Below are positions 12,201-24,700 of a stretch of 64,000 bases of DNA, piece by piece; position 1 is the first letter of the stretch, and the number at the start of each line of letters is the position of its first letter. Source of the DNA: Chrysogorgia sp. JL179-B06 (taxonomy: Eukaryota; Cnidaria; Anthozoa; Scleralcyonacea; Chrysogorgiidae); NCBI GenBank assembly GCA_035772405.1, contig JAYKKM010000428.1:7966001-8030000 (forward strand). The letters run 5' to 3'. Below the pieces are notes generated by a model. That model did not search any database and was not told the origin of the DNA. It worked only from the letters and a program-made list of their open reading frames with translations. The translations under genes were made by a program, and so were the position numbers.

Positions 12201-15200
12201 CGTTTTTCAAGGCGTGTGTGCTAACGTTGAAGTCAAGCACAATGTTGTAGGACTGACTCTTGAGGAAACCTGATAGCGATTGCTCTAGAGCTCTTTTATT
12301 GATAGCGTCTGAGTCATCGACTGGGTCTGCCACGTTTTTTATCGCTGAGCCTTGCATGTCTATTATTCCAGACATCCTTCCACCAGTCGCGCTTAATTTA
12401 GGATCTTCGTCCAGATGCCTTTTCGTTCTCTTTAGTATTTTATCGTGAGGGTCGTCAGACTCATACCCATAGTTTAGGCTCATTACTACTTCAAGGTGTA
12501 TTTGGTTAGCAGATAGCCAGAGACCGCTGAGAACCCTAAGATTATCGCCAACGTTGTCGTGGTGTCTGACTTACTTGTGGTGGTCTGCGCTATTTGATTG
12601 GTGGTGACCACTGTTTTCTTTGCAGGTGGCGTAACTAGAGTTTCCAAGTGGAGCCCTGCCGCTTGGTGGACTTTTTTATGCTTCGCTTTTGACACTCGGT
12701 GGTAGTTCAACCCGTCGTTATACCCAAATGTCATCCCAGTTTCGGATGAAGTTCTTAGCACGTTATTGTAACCAACGATGGGGTCCTTTAACAAGACCAT
12801 GCTTCTGGGGATCAGCCAAGTGTTGGGTGTCACAGCTGTGTCTAGCTTAACGTTGGTGTCACTAATCGCTTTGTTCATAAGGTTGATCCAAACACTCGGT
12901 GAATATTGAACCACAGCGTTTTCAACGATGTCTCTAAAGATTTGTTGCGTTTCTCGAGCACTAGCTCTAGTTCCGACGATGCTTTGCTTTGACCTCGCTT
13001 GGGCTCCAAGAATGGCGTACATGTAAACTTCAATCGATTGGTTTAGTAGTTCTTGCCCTAGTGGTGTGAACCCGTCAGAGTGTCTTGGGCAATACCGACG
13101 ATAATCACCTTGGATGTCCTTGATGTATCTATTGTCAACATCAGTCAATGGTAGGTGACCTTTCAAAAGTCGCCAGTCAGGGAGGTACAGTCTTAAGATG
13201 TTGTTAATGTCAACTTGGCTCTTACTCAAACGGAACATCACACGACGAATGGTGAAGTACACGTGAAACCTCATGAGACCTACGACTTGCTTTGGGACGT
13301 CGACGTGATAACTTAAGTTCTGTAGAGACACCCCTGAGCGATATGTAGCGATGTACATACCTGCGATCGCTTGATAGTAACTCTCGAGTAGAGTCCAAAC
13401 TGTGTTAACGTTACCACCAATTGCCTTGTCGTTGTGACGTCTTTTGGTGTCGATGAGTATTCTCGGTAGGTCTGATTTGAAGGAATTATTGTCGTCAACA
13501 AAGACGTCAAAATTGTGGGTTGGGTAATTTAGGACGTATGGTGGAAACGTCTCGACTTCTCTGTAGCTCTTGTGGGTCTCCGTCAGTAGTAACTTTGGGA
13601 CACGTCCATCGCTCGACCATATTCTTGGGAATCTTGGTGTATTGCTAAGGAATTTTGTAAAGCCCTCGTTCTTCGTGAACTTTGGTGACTTTATGTTTAT
13701 CATGTCAGAGTACTTTGAACCCGACTTGAAGTAAATGTCAACGGTCTTGACTGTTTTATTGTCGTCTGCGAGGTTGTATCCAAACTCGAACTTGTTTAGT
13801 TGCGCGTTTGGAAATTCACTAAGAAGAATTAGTTCACCTTGCTTTCTTTTTGTTAGCATCTACATAACATACACTACATTATATGGTCAGGGTTGTAGTG
13901 TTGATTAGAGGTCCAACGGAAACTGTGGATCTACCAGAGGCACTTTTGACGTTTGGCTCAGATCCTCACTTACTAGTGAAAAAAGCGACCATCTTTTGGG
14001 ACTACGTTAATGTGGAGACTGGTGTGAATGATGAAATAAGTTACAACAGTAACAAACACGTTTTTGAGCCTGGGTACCACACTTTTAAAATGATTGCCGA
14101 CGAATTGAGAGGATTAGGGGCTATCGAGCTAGTAGCCAACAAACACAATTCAAAGTGTGCGATAAGAACTGACCAACAATTAGAGCTGTTTAAATTTGGA
14201 GAGCTGTTAGGGTTCAACGATAACACAACGGTGAGTAGTAGTGGTTTGGTCAGCCCTAACGTTGTGAACGTTAACAAAGGGCTGAAGTACGTACAAGTGG
14301 GTTGTAGCATCGTGAACAGACCTGAGAACATTGTTAATGGTAGCAAAAGTGAGGTTATCGTCGAGTTACCATTGACCACCACCCAACCACTGAAGAGCTC
14401 TGTTCAACAATTCTTCAACATTGAGTCGAAGGTGTCGATAAACAAAGGCGCTTTTACGCAGCTAGTTTTTAACGTGACTGACCAAGATGGTAGTGGTGTC
14501 AACGTTGGTGACATATTGTTGGATTTGTATGCGACGCTCGAGTAGCTAAACGCGCGCTAAAGTAATGAGTCTAAACTATGGGTTCGACTCTGGTGGTTAC
14601 ACTGAAAAGCGGCGCACACACAACAACCCTCAAAAGTTAACGGTGCTCATTGAAGGTGTGGAGAAAGTTGTAACTTTTGACTACAGTGTAGTAGCCACAC
14701 ACGATAACCCACATATTATAGTTAAGACAGTCACTGTGTTTTGGAGCTATGATAATGTGACTGGTAGTGATGATATTCGATTCTTAGATGTTAAACTTGG
14801 AAGACCGTATCCAAGACTCACGACAACTCGATTGAGTGGGGGTCACTACGACTTCGACGCGTTGGTTAAAGCTCTACGACTCACGCTCAGGGGGGTTAAT
14901 GTAGACTTCGTGGTGGAGAAACTGGTGGCCACAGGTAAAAGTAGGGTCAAAGTTCGGCGTATGGGGTATGGCCCCACCAACATAATAGAACTTAGGCTAG
15001 GTGACATTGGGCTTTTGCTTGGTTTCGCGAAGGATGCAGGAATTGCGTTAGATGCTAAGTGGCACGACAGTCCAAACAAGATTGATATGAACAGAGGTCT
15101 AAAGTATGTAGAGGTCTCGTGCGACGCTGTTGAGACGGAGAGCAATGTGGGCACTGACGGGAAGCGTAGCGATGTGATCACAACGTTGTCAGTACCCACC

Positions 15201-18200
15201 GAACAGTCTTTTGATGGGGGGGTACAACGTTATGCGCACGTTGAGTCAAAGGTGAGAATTAAAAAAGGTATTTACTCAAGTATGACGTTTCGTGTCAAAC
15301 CAAACAATGGTGACGCTGACGTTGGTGCAGTGCTATTGGAACTGTATATTGTGTGAATTATATGGAACTTGGTGTGGAGACAGAACAAGGGTTGAGAGAC
15401 ATCTATTATAATCCTAAGACAGGGTACACTGGTGCAGAGAGGTTGTATCAAAGTGCGTTAGGAGACGGATTGAAAGTAACTAGAAAAACAGTGAAAGAAT
15501 GGTTGACAGCGCAGGACACTTACACTAGGTACAAACCCATTGTGAGAAGGCATAAGTTCCGCGCGACTTTTGTTGGATTTCTTGGTGAAGAGCTCCAAAT
15601 GGATCTAGTGGACATGAGTAAGTATTCAAAACAGAATGGCGGTTATTATTGGATATTGACGGGCATTGAAATATTGAGTAGATACGCTTTTGGAATTGTA
15701 GTTTATAGAAAAGACACTAAGAACATGACTAAGGCTGTTGGAAAATTGTTGAGTGATTTTAAAGATCGGTTTGGGACCACGCCTAAGTTAACGCAATTTG
15801 ACGATGGACTTGAATTCTACAACGTTGGTGTGAAAAGTTTACTGAAAGAACATGGTGTTGAATATTTCAGCACTAAGAGTGACAAGAAGGCTGCTGTTGT
15901 TGAGCGTTTTAATAGAAGTCTGAAGAGCATTATGTGGAAGTACTTTTACACTCATGGAACGTACAAATGGATTGGCGTTTTGGATCAGTTTGTAAGCAAT
16001 TACAATAGCAATGTGAACCGAAGCATTATGATGAAGCCAAAGGATGTCGATAAGTCAAATGAGGGTGAAGTTTGGACCACTTTGTTTGGTCATCAATTTG
16101 CAGACAACCCATTGCCAAAGTTTAGAGTTGGTCAATCAGTGAGAATTAGTAAGTACAAGAGTGTGTTCACAAAGGGTTATGAAGCCAACTTCACTGAGGA
16201 GCTGTTTAAAGTGGTGAAAGTTATTCGTGGTGAAAGTTATTCGTGGTGATCCGAATGTGTACGAAATTGAGGATCACACCGGTGAACAGATTATTGGTAA
16301 ATTTTATGAACAGGAATTATCGTTGGTTGACAAGAAACTTGGCGACGATGTGTACAGAGTTGAAAAGGTGTTGAAAAGAAAGAAAGTCAGAGGGAAGAAG
16401 ATGACGCTGGTCAAATGGTTGGGTTATGAGAGTAAACATAATTCGTGGATACCAGAAAGCGACATTCAAAATGTGAGCTAATGTAATATGGCTGAAGGTG
16501 GGGAAGGTTTTGATGAGATTGAGATGGAGAACCTTGGTAGAGCCTACACTGACGATCAATTAAATGTCGAACTTGAAAGTGACACTAAAGCTTACAATTT
16601 AATTAACGATAAGCACCCCGATGGTGACATGCCAGATATCGTGCGCGTCGAGAATGATAGATTGTTTGAGAGAATTAATAGATTTCAGGAAGAGAAAGAT
16701 AGAAGGTTTCAAGAAAAAGAGACGTCATTTATCGACACTGATGATGGTAAGACGGTGACAATAAGGGGGACTAACACAGAAGTCCCAACAGTAGAGTTTG
16801 TTGAACAGGAGTCATATGGCGACGTCAACGACGTAAGTTTTAGTATAGCTTTTGAAGAGGAGGAGGAAATTAAGAGAAGACTGGGTGAGCTAAAAGCGTC
16901 CAACAAAGAGCTAACAGAAAACAATGTAAAAAGAATCAAGCTAATAAATAGGAAAATACGTAAATTAAGCAAAAAGGGACTCGGACACGACGACGCGTCA
17001 AGGAAAATAGTTAACAGGTCGCAGGTTACGGACTCAGGGGCTATTCTTTTCAAACCGATAAACAAAGACGGTAAATATGGAAAACCCAAACGAATTCTAA
17101 TACCTGGGAAAAAAGGCTTGATCTACAGTAAAGACGTGAGTAGTAAAAACGCGATTGAGCAGTTCAAACAGTTAGTTGATCAAATCCCTGAGAGTACAGA
17201 AACAACAGCTGTCACAACAGAAGTAGCCCCAGATGACTTCCCAGTAATTGAGACAAGAGTGGGCTATGTCGACATACCTGGGTTAACACCAGACGAAAAC
17301 CGTGATCTGAGTGGTGTGGTTAATCCAAGTGATGGTGTGTTGCGTGAGTCAAGAATAGGCGACACTGGTGCGTTGCAAATACAAGCAGACTATTTTCAAA
17401 AGGTGATAGATGAAACGAGTAGAAGACTGGAAGAGCTCAACAGAGAAGGCCTCACAGCTGCAGAGAAAAAAGAGCGTATTGGTCTAGTTGAAAGAATGAT
17501 TGGACTTAGAAAGGCTAGAGACAGAGTCATTGGACAGCGAGAAATAGAAGAGGTTAGAGAGCAGCAAGAGATCGACATCGACAGGTTTCAGAAGCTCAAG
17601 GAATGGGCTAAAGAAAACGTGGTTGGGTTGAGCGCTGTAGCGATTTCAATGGCTGGGATTATAACAACTATTATTATCGCTGGGAGGTCTGCTGTTATGA
17701 AAGGCGCTATGGCCACGAGGTCATTCGCACAGGCTGTTAAGAACGCGATAACGAAGATGGGTCCATGGGCTGTTGGGCTGGCTAACTTAGTTTACAATGC
17801 GTTGACGTTGGGTGCGAAGGGTCTCGCATGGTTGGCTCAAAATCTCTGGGTACTCGCGGTGGTACTTGCGTGGTTTGCTTATGATTATTACAAGCTAAAA
17901 CGGTAGTAACAAAACATATGCAAAGTATATGAACGTCACGTCAGCAGAGTTGAGCCCCGGTTTTAGACGAGCGACCATGGGTGTCATAAAAGGGGTGAGA
18001 ACGCAACACGTAATCACGTTGAACCCTAATAAGGTCAGTCCTGGTGAGGAACTTTACATTGATATACCGAAGCTCAAGGTTAGTAGCTGTTTGGTGCCTG
18101 GGTCGTTGGGTCTAGTGTTCGACTTTAAGAATGCGAACGCCAAAAGTTGGTTCTTGAACAATGTGAGCAAGTTGCTTTGTGAGAAGCTTGTTGTGAGACT

Positions 18201-21200
18201 AGCTGGGGAGACTGTGTATGACAACAGTGGGGAAAATTACACTGGTGTTTATCGTGACCTTTGGGAAAGCATCACTGTGCGAAATCAAATGATTGATTAT
18301 GGTATTGGTGGTGAGAACTTGAGAAAGCTAATTTCTAAGGATGACAGTGGCGCGACGAGTGGAGACGTTGTTAAGGTTAGTGACGCGTTGATGTTTGGTG
18401 TGATTGGGACGAAGCAGCGGATTAAGCTCGGTAAGATCATGAACGACCACGGGTTGTACGCTCCTTTTAGCATGAACAACAACTTGCAGTATGTGATCAC
18501 ACTTCCGAAGGCCACAGACATCATGGTGGCGCAATCCGGTAGCGCTGTGGGTGGATACACTCTGGAGAACCTCGAGCTCGAGTACGAAACGATCGATAAC
18601 CAGGAGCTTGCTGATGAAATAACGTCAGGCTATGCAAGTGGTCGTAGTTTGTCATACGAACACGTTACATTGATGAAAACCACTGAATGGGATAAGGGCA
18701 CAACCATTGTGAATGAAAATGTCAATCTGCCAAGAAAAAGCATGAAGGCGATTGTGTTGCTATTCACGAATAAGGTGCGAACAGACAGTGAGGAGTTTCT
18801 TTACCCAAATATCGAGAGTGTTAGAGTCACAATTGAAGGTGTGCCAAATAGTGTGCACTCACAAGGCGTTCCGAAGTCGAAGTTCTACGCAGAGGCGAAA
18901 CGACTGTTTGGGTTGGGTGAGGAACACGCTCAATTCATAACCATACAGAAATTCTATAAAAATAGTTTTGCGTTGGTCATTGACTTGAGGAGTGTTCAAG
19001 ATAATTACAACGTCGCCACTGGTAAGAAAATCGTAAACACGCAATCCGGCGTGCTTCTTGAAATCACTAAGAAAGCGACGACTGCGAATGTTATGTGTAG
19101 GGTGTTTGTGATGAGTGATGGGCTAGTCAACTTTATGAATAATGGGCTGCAATCAATCCAGTATTAAATCAAACGCAATTTAATGGAGACACCGTTTAAT
19201 GCGCTAATTGTTGGGATGACAGCTTGTGGTAAGACGCATTACTTGCTCAACACATTGGAGTCTGAGTATCGCGGTAAGTTTGACTACATTGTGTTGATTT
19301 GTCCTACTTTTGAGTGGAACAAAGCGTATCAAGATTGGAAATATGTGCGCGACCCTGACGTGTTAGCGATAGACTGCACACAGGACAATGTCGACGCTGT
19401 TCTCAAGTGTGTAACAAATGTTTTTAAAGGTACTAACACTCTGATTGTGTTGGACGACTGTGCGAGTGGACAGGACGTCAAGAATAGGACTAGTCAATTG
19501 GTCAACTTGGCTTTTAGTGCGCGACATTTTATGTTGAGCGTTATTGTCATCACACAACAACTGACGTCGATCGCAAAACCGTATAGAGAAAACATTAGTA
19601 AGCTCATTTGCTTTTACTGTCCGAGCAGAAGTGATATGAAAGTTGTTATCGACGATTACCTTGGGCACGTTAGCAAAGAAGAAGTGTTGGTGATTGTGAC
19701 CGCGCTAAAAAATAACAAGTACGCTAGACTTGAAATCTCACTACGTTACCCATACAGTCATGAAGTTGTTATTCCGCAATAAAATATGGGTATAAAGTAA
19801 TAGCGTGATGGTGAAACGCAAAAGTGAGGAAAACCCCACGATTGAGGAACTAGTTGAGGACACTGATGGTACTTCAACTGTGGAAGACAATGTCGACGTT
19901 AGGAGATCCGAACTGATTAGACTGTCTGGTGACGGTGTGGTAAGCCAATCTGAAGCGTACATTAAAAAAGCGTCCGCAAAGGTTATCGACAAGATATGGC
20001 ACCAATACGAGTTGAAGAGAATGGAAATCGCAAACGCCTTTCTCACCGACTTGCTAATCAGCAAATTCGCCAGCTTACTAGATGGGTTGAACGCTATTGA
20101 GAACTCTGAGGAACTAAATGACGAGTTGCAAAAAGACCCGCTATTAAAGAAAGACGTTGAAAGCATTGTCGCGATTGTGACGCCGTACGTGCCTTTCTTG
20201 GGCTTGTTGTCGGGAGGAATCACAACGTCGAAATACGTGTACGATCACCATTTTAAAAGTGAGACAAACGTTGAGAGTAGTGAACAAACAGACTAATTCG
20301 TAGAGTAGTTGGCTATTTGTTAGTCAATGTTGTTAGCCAATCAAAAGAGCACCATTTTGCTATCCATTTGGATAAACATCATCACTAGACTTGAAAATCT
20401 AGTGGTTTTTTTTCGCGCGTGAGTTGAGACAGCAGTAGTTTGTTGAAAAAAATGTGAAAACGTTGAAACAACACTCTCTATTTTTTAAATATGTGAAAAT
20501 GTTGAAACGACACTTTCTTTTTTAAATATGTGAAAAATGTGAAACGACACATTCTATTTTTTTAAAAAACATGCAAAAATATTGAAATGTCACATTATTA
20601 GCATATAAATCGAGTTTGTGGTCTTATTTGATGTATGTTGTAAATTTAGAATTACCGAAATGACATCGAATTTTTGGGGGTTTGGGATTTGGTGTAAATT
20701 TGGTGATGTTTTGGTGATTATATTCGCATTCAACATTGAATATGTAAAAAATGAGCTCGTAGCCCCACTCTCTATACTACTTGCCTCGGTACATACACAG
20801 GAGCAGTGAGTACGAGGTTGGAGTAGTGTTCAGGATTAGGCATTCCAGCAGAATAATGCTAGAAATGTTTTATAGCATGATGATCAAATAAGTAGAAAAC
20901 AGAATCTAAACCACAATCTAAATCAAGGTGATCATATAGCCTTGTAATATTAAAATAACATACGGTAATCATATTGCGCGTTTATAATGTCAAAATTCAA
21001 TGTGACATTGTGACCATTTGAACGCCATACATCTAATTCGAACAACATTTACTCGAAACGAGCAAGCCTCGCTAAGTTATAAATTTTCCATTCAAGCGAC
21101 ACTTTTTCCAAATCGAACTTCACGGCGGTCGAGCGATCATATTTCAACGGGAATACCCTTCTTATATTAAAACAAGAAAATATTTCCTCACTGAAATAAG

Positions 21201-21673
21201 GTTTTTGCAGAACAGATCGTTCAAATACGCACAGCACAACTTACAGCGTTGACAAGTTCCGAAAGGTAGGAACTTTAATACACATGATAAAACTTACGTC
21301 ACAAAACGTCATAAAACTGATAAACATCTCGACAGACGGCAATTTTCATAAATCGAGATTTCGTTGACTATACATAGATCCGCAAAGAGATCTGGGCACG
21401 AGTGTCAGGATTAGTGTGCAGCAACAAATATAACACAATTCTGTTCCCTGAACATATATAATTCTTGGAGATCAAACGCAAACAACCGTAAACCTAGATT
21501 TTCCCAAAGTCTTCCAGTATTTTTTTCTTGTGTTTGCTTCTCTGCTGGAAAGGACTTTTCCCACTTGCAACACCCAATGGATTTTTGGACTGGGGTGTAA
21601 CTGGGGCTGTGTAATGCATTACATGTTATTATATTCAAGTACAAGAACAAGAGTACACCGTCATTCCTCGCAA

Positions 21674-21760
<87 letters not shown>

Positions 21761-24700
21761 ATGATACAATAAATCAATCTTATCTTATCTTACAATCTTA
21801 TCTTCTTTGAAGAACCATCCATTCTGCGACCTTGTGAACGTTATAGGCTTCGTTGACATCGTTGCCGACACAATATCGCTGAAAACATTTTAAAAGACTT
21901 ATCAATAATTAAAAACAACATGAGAAATCCATATGTTTAATGAATGTCATTATATGGGATAAAGACATGCTAGCTGTTCTCCATAAATTTCTCGCTCGTT
22001 TTTAAGGCTTATAGCCAAAGTTGATTTTCAAAATTATTATGACCGAGTGAAGCGAGGGCGATAATCTCGCCGCAGCAGGGATAAATTTATCACCGAAAGT
22101 ATATATATATATATATGTTCAAATTTGTGTTCTCTGGATTACAGTTTTTTAAAATTGAGCTTTCGACTCGGTGCTTTGAGTACGAAGACTCGTAAACACA
22201 TTATGCCCAGATTACAAATATTTAAGTCATATATATATATATATATATATATATACTTCAAGGCCTTCCGGCTGGAATTGAACCCGCGCGACCCCGCGAT
22301 GCTAGTGCAGTGCTCTGACCACTGAGCGACGGAAGCCGTTGCCGAGAGCCTAGTCACGAGTTCCGTATATATGGTGGTGGTAATGCCGGGATAAGATTCT
22401 GGGTATATTATAGGTAATATTTGGCATTTCACTCGATCAAACTACATGTTCAAAGGATTTATGGTGAAGGAAAACTTCGAGTGTTAGAATACATACATTT
22501 TAAGACCAAACCGGGACCAGTTGCGAAAAATGCAACTTCAAGGCCTTCCGGCTGGAAATGAACCCGCGACCCCGCGATGCTAGTGCAGTGCTCTGACCAC
22601 TGAGCTACGGAAGCCGCTCTTAAAATGTATGTATTCTAACACTCGAAATTTTCCTTCACCATAAATCCTTTGAACATGTAGTTTGATCGAGTGAAATGCC
22701 AAATATTACCTATAATATACCCAGAATCTTATCCCGGCATTACCACCACCACATATACGGAACTCGTGACTAGGCTCTCGGCAGGGGTTACGGCGAGGGG
22801 TTACGGCGAGGGGTTACGGCGAGGGGTTACGGATAGGGGTTACGGATTGAAGAAATACCTAATGGTTTCCGTGTTTGGATACTGTGATCCAAACACGCGG
22901 GAAGTTGCGAGACTCCAGAAAAGCATAGAAAAATACGAGCCGCTAGGCGAGTGTTTTTTAGCTTTTCGAAAGTTAATTTTTATTGCCAACGTCCTTTAAT
23001 GGACACTCCATTTTTGTTTTCTTCTAATATTTTAAGTTTGAGATTTTGGTTTTGTTCATCGTATTTTTGGTAAATTAAAGGCCGCCATTTTTGTTCTGAT
23101 TGCGGGCGAATGCGGTAGCTGCCATTAGTTTTTGACGTCATTGAATGATAGAAACACTATGCAAAGAACTCCTTCACAATAGAGTGAATAGAAATGCCGC
23201 ACATAGACTAAAACCACGCTATTATCATGCTATTGTGAAGGGTTTCTTTGTAAAGTGTTTCTATTACTCAATGACGTCAAAAAATTGCCATTATTTTTTT
23301 AAACCGCATTCACTGCAGTTTACATGCATGGATAATGAGGGGGAAGCACGTTAACGTACCAACTCATTAACAAATCAACTTCCTCGTCGATTTCTGCATC
23401 GCTTTCCTTAAAAGAACAGACAAAATATAAGTAATACTTTACGTCTGCTCTTACCGACGCTAGAATATAGCCATGTTAAATATTTCCTACTATTTTTCTC
23501 GTAAGTCAACACATAATTTCGCAACGCAACCGGTGATAAATCAGACATAGTTTGACGCTACTCTGGCTTTAAAACGTTTTTTGAACGTAACTTTAAAGTG
23601 CTTATCCGGGGTTTGGGGATTTTACATATTTGTGATCTTTGGAATCTCTTGAGAAGAATTGTAAAATATCTTGTCGTGCGAAAATTTCATCTTCATACCT
23701 TTTCCCTCTGCTAAAGTGATTTACTATTCACAGGAAATGACGTCAAAGCAGGGACACGCGAAGACATTGCACATCGATTCAGCAGTGAAATACAATGAAA
23801 GTTTGGGAATTAAGCGAATTTTGTCTAAACAGGTGTGTTTAAAGTTCAGAGCCAAACTTTCTTTGTATTTAACTGTTGAATAGCACTCCGTCGAGATGAC
23901 GTCAGTATCCATAATTCTTGCGGTCATAACAAGAGAAAATAGCTCATTCGCAATCATTTGTGAGTCAAATTTGGTTTGTTTGTCCACATTTTGAGCTATT
24001 AATAGCAGCCAGACGATACCTATTAGTATGTAATGACTTAGCGTGTCCCTGCTTTGACGCCATTTCTTGTGAATAGTAAATCAACTTTAGCAGGGGAAAA
24101 GGCACGAAAATGAAATTTTCGAATGACAAGATATATTACATTTCTTCTTGGTAGAACCCAAAGATTACGAATATGTAAAATCCCAAAACCCCGGATAGGC
24201 ACTTTAAAAGTTACTGTCCATGACAGTAACTTAACTTTTAAAGTTACGTTCAAAAAACTTTTTAAAGCATGCAGAGTAGTGTAACGTTGCACCGCTGACT
24301 TAGGAGGACTGTGTGCTCGGATTAGTGCGTGGTTTTTCGGGATTGTAGATTGTAGGATATGTAGTAAATAAAGCTAGAGCAAATCCGTCTTTTGGTCGAT
24401 AACTTTACACTGGTGGCAGCGGTGGTTTAGTATTTTACAATTGTAAATATTCAACGAACATGGCCAGACAGTTTGCTGAAACTGATCATTTGTTTGGAGC
24501 CTTTGGCGGAGATTTGTTGGCCGAAGATATTTACGAAAACCTGCCTGGAGATTTTTACAGCACGCCACTCGATAAGGAAAGCGAAGGTAACAACAGGCAC
24601 GAAGAATTTAAATTGTCATTAACTTGCCCAGGTGAAAACGTTGACCCCTGGTTGTGTGACCCTGAAATTTTTGAAAGAGAAAATTCGCCTTTTCTTGTGG

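Larger units (their letters stand above)
2920..20781. mobile_element. Polinton/Maverick, complete with TIRs and target duplication
   Basis: A 17,862-bp double-stranded DNA transposon or endogenous virus. It begins AGTAGTATAGAG and ends with the reverse complement. TGCCTC is duplicated at 2914-2919 and 20782-20787, the 6-bp size expected for Polintons. It carries polymerase B, integrase, major capsid protein, packaging ATPase and further structural genes, all intronless and mostly open. Genes fall in convergent and divergent blocks: minus 3405-8737, plus 8867-10443, minus 10396-13859, plus 13883-20296. The perfect duplication, matching TIRs and open frames point to recent integration. It lies in the ANKRD13C intron between exons 10 and 11. 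Only the integrase is visibly broken, and no adenain-type protease was found. Confidence 0.97.

Noticed and set aside
15353..15361. Upstream extension of the integrase
   Set aside because: Begins with GTG; the first ATG is 15362, 6 bp after the preceding stop.
22262..22615. Functional tRNA-Ala genes
   Set aside because: Both copies have an extra base in the acceptor strand, and one has an insertion near the variable loop; both are associated with a fold-back repeat.
22783..22848. Telomere-like G-rich repeat
   Set aside because: Unit AGGGGTTACGGCG is not a known animal telomere repeat and is short and interstitial.
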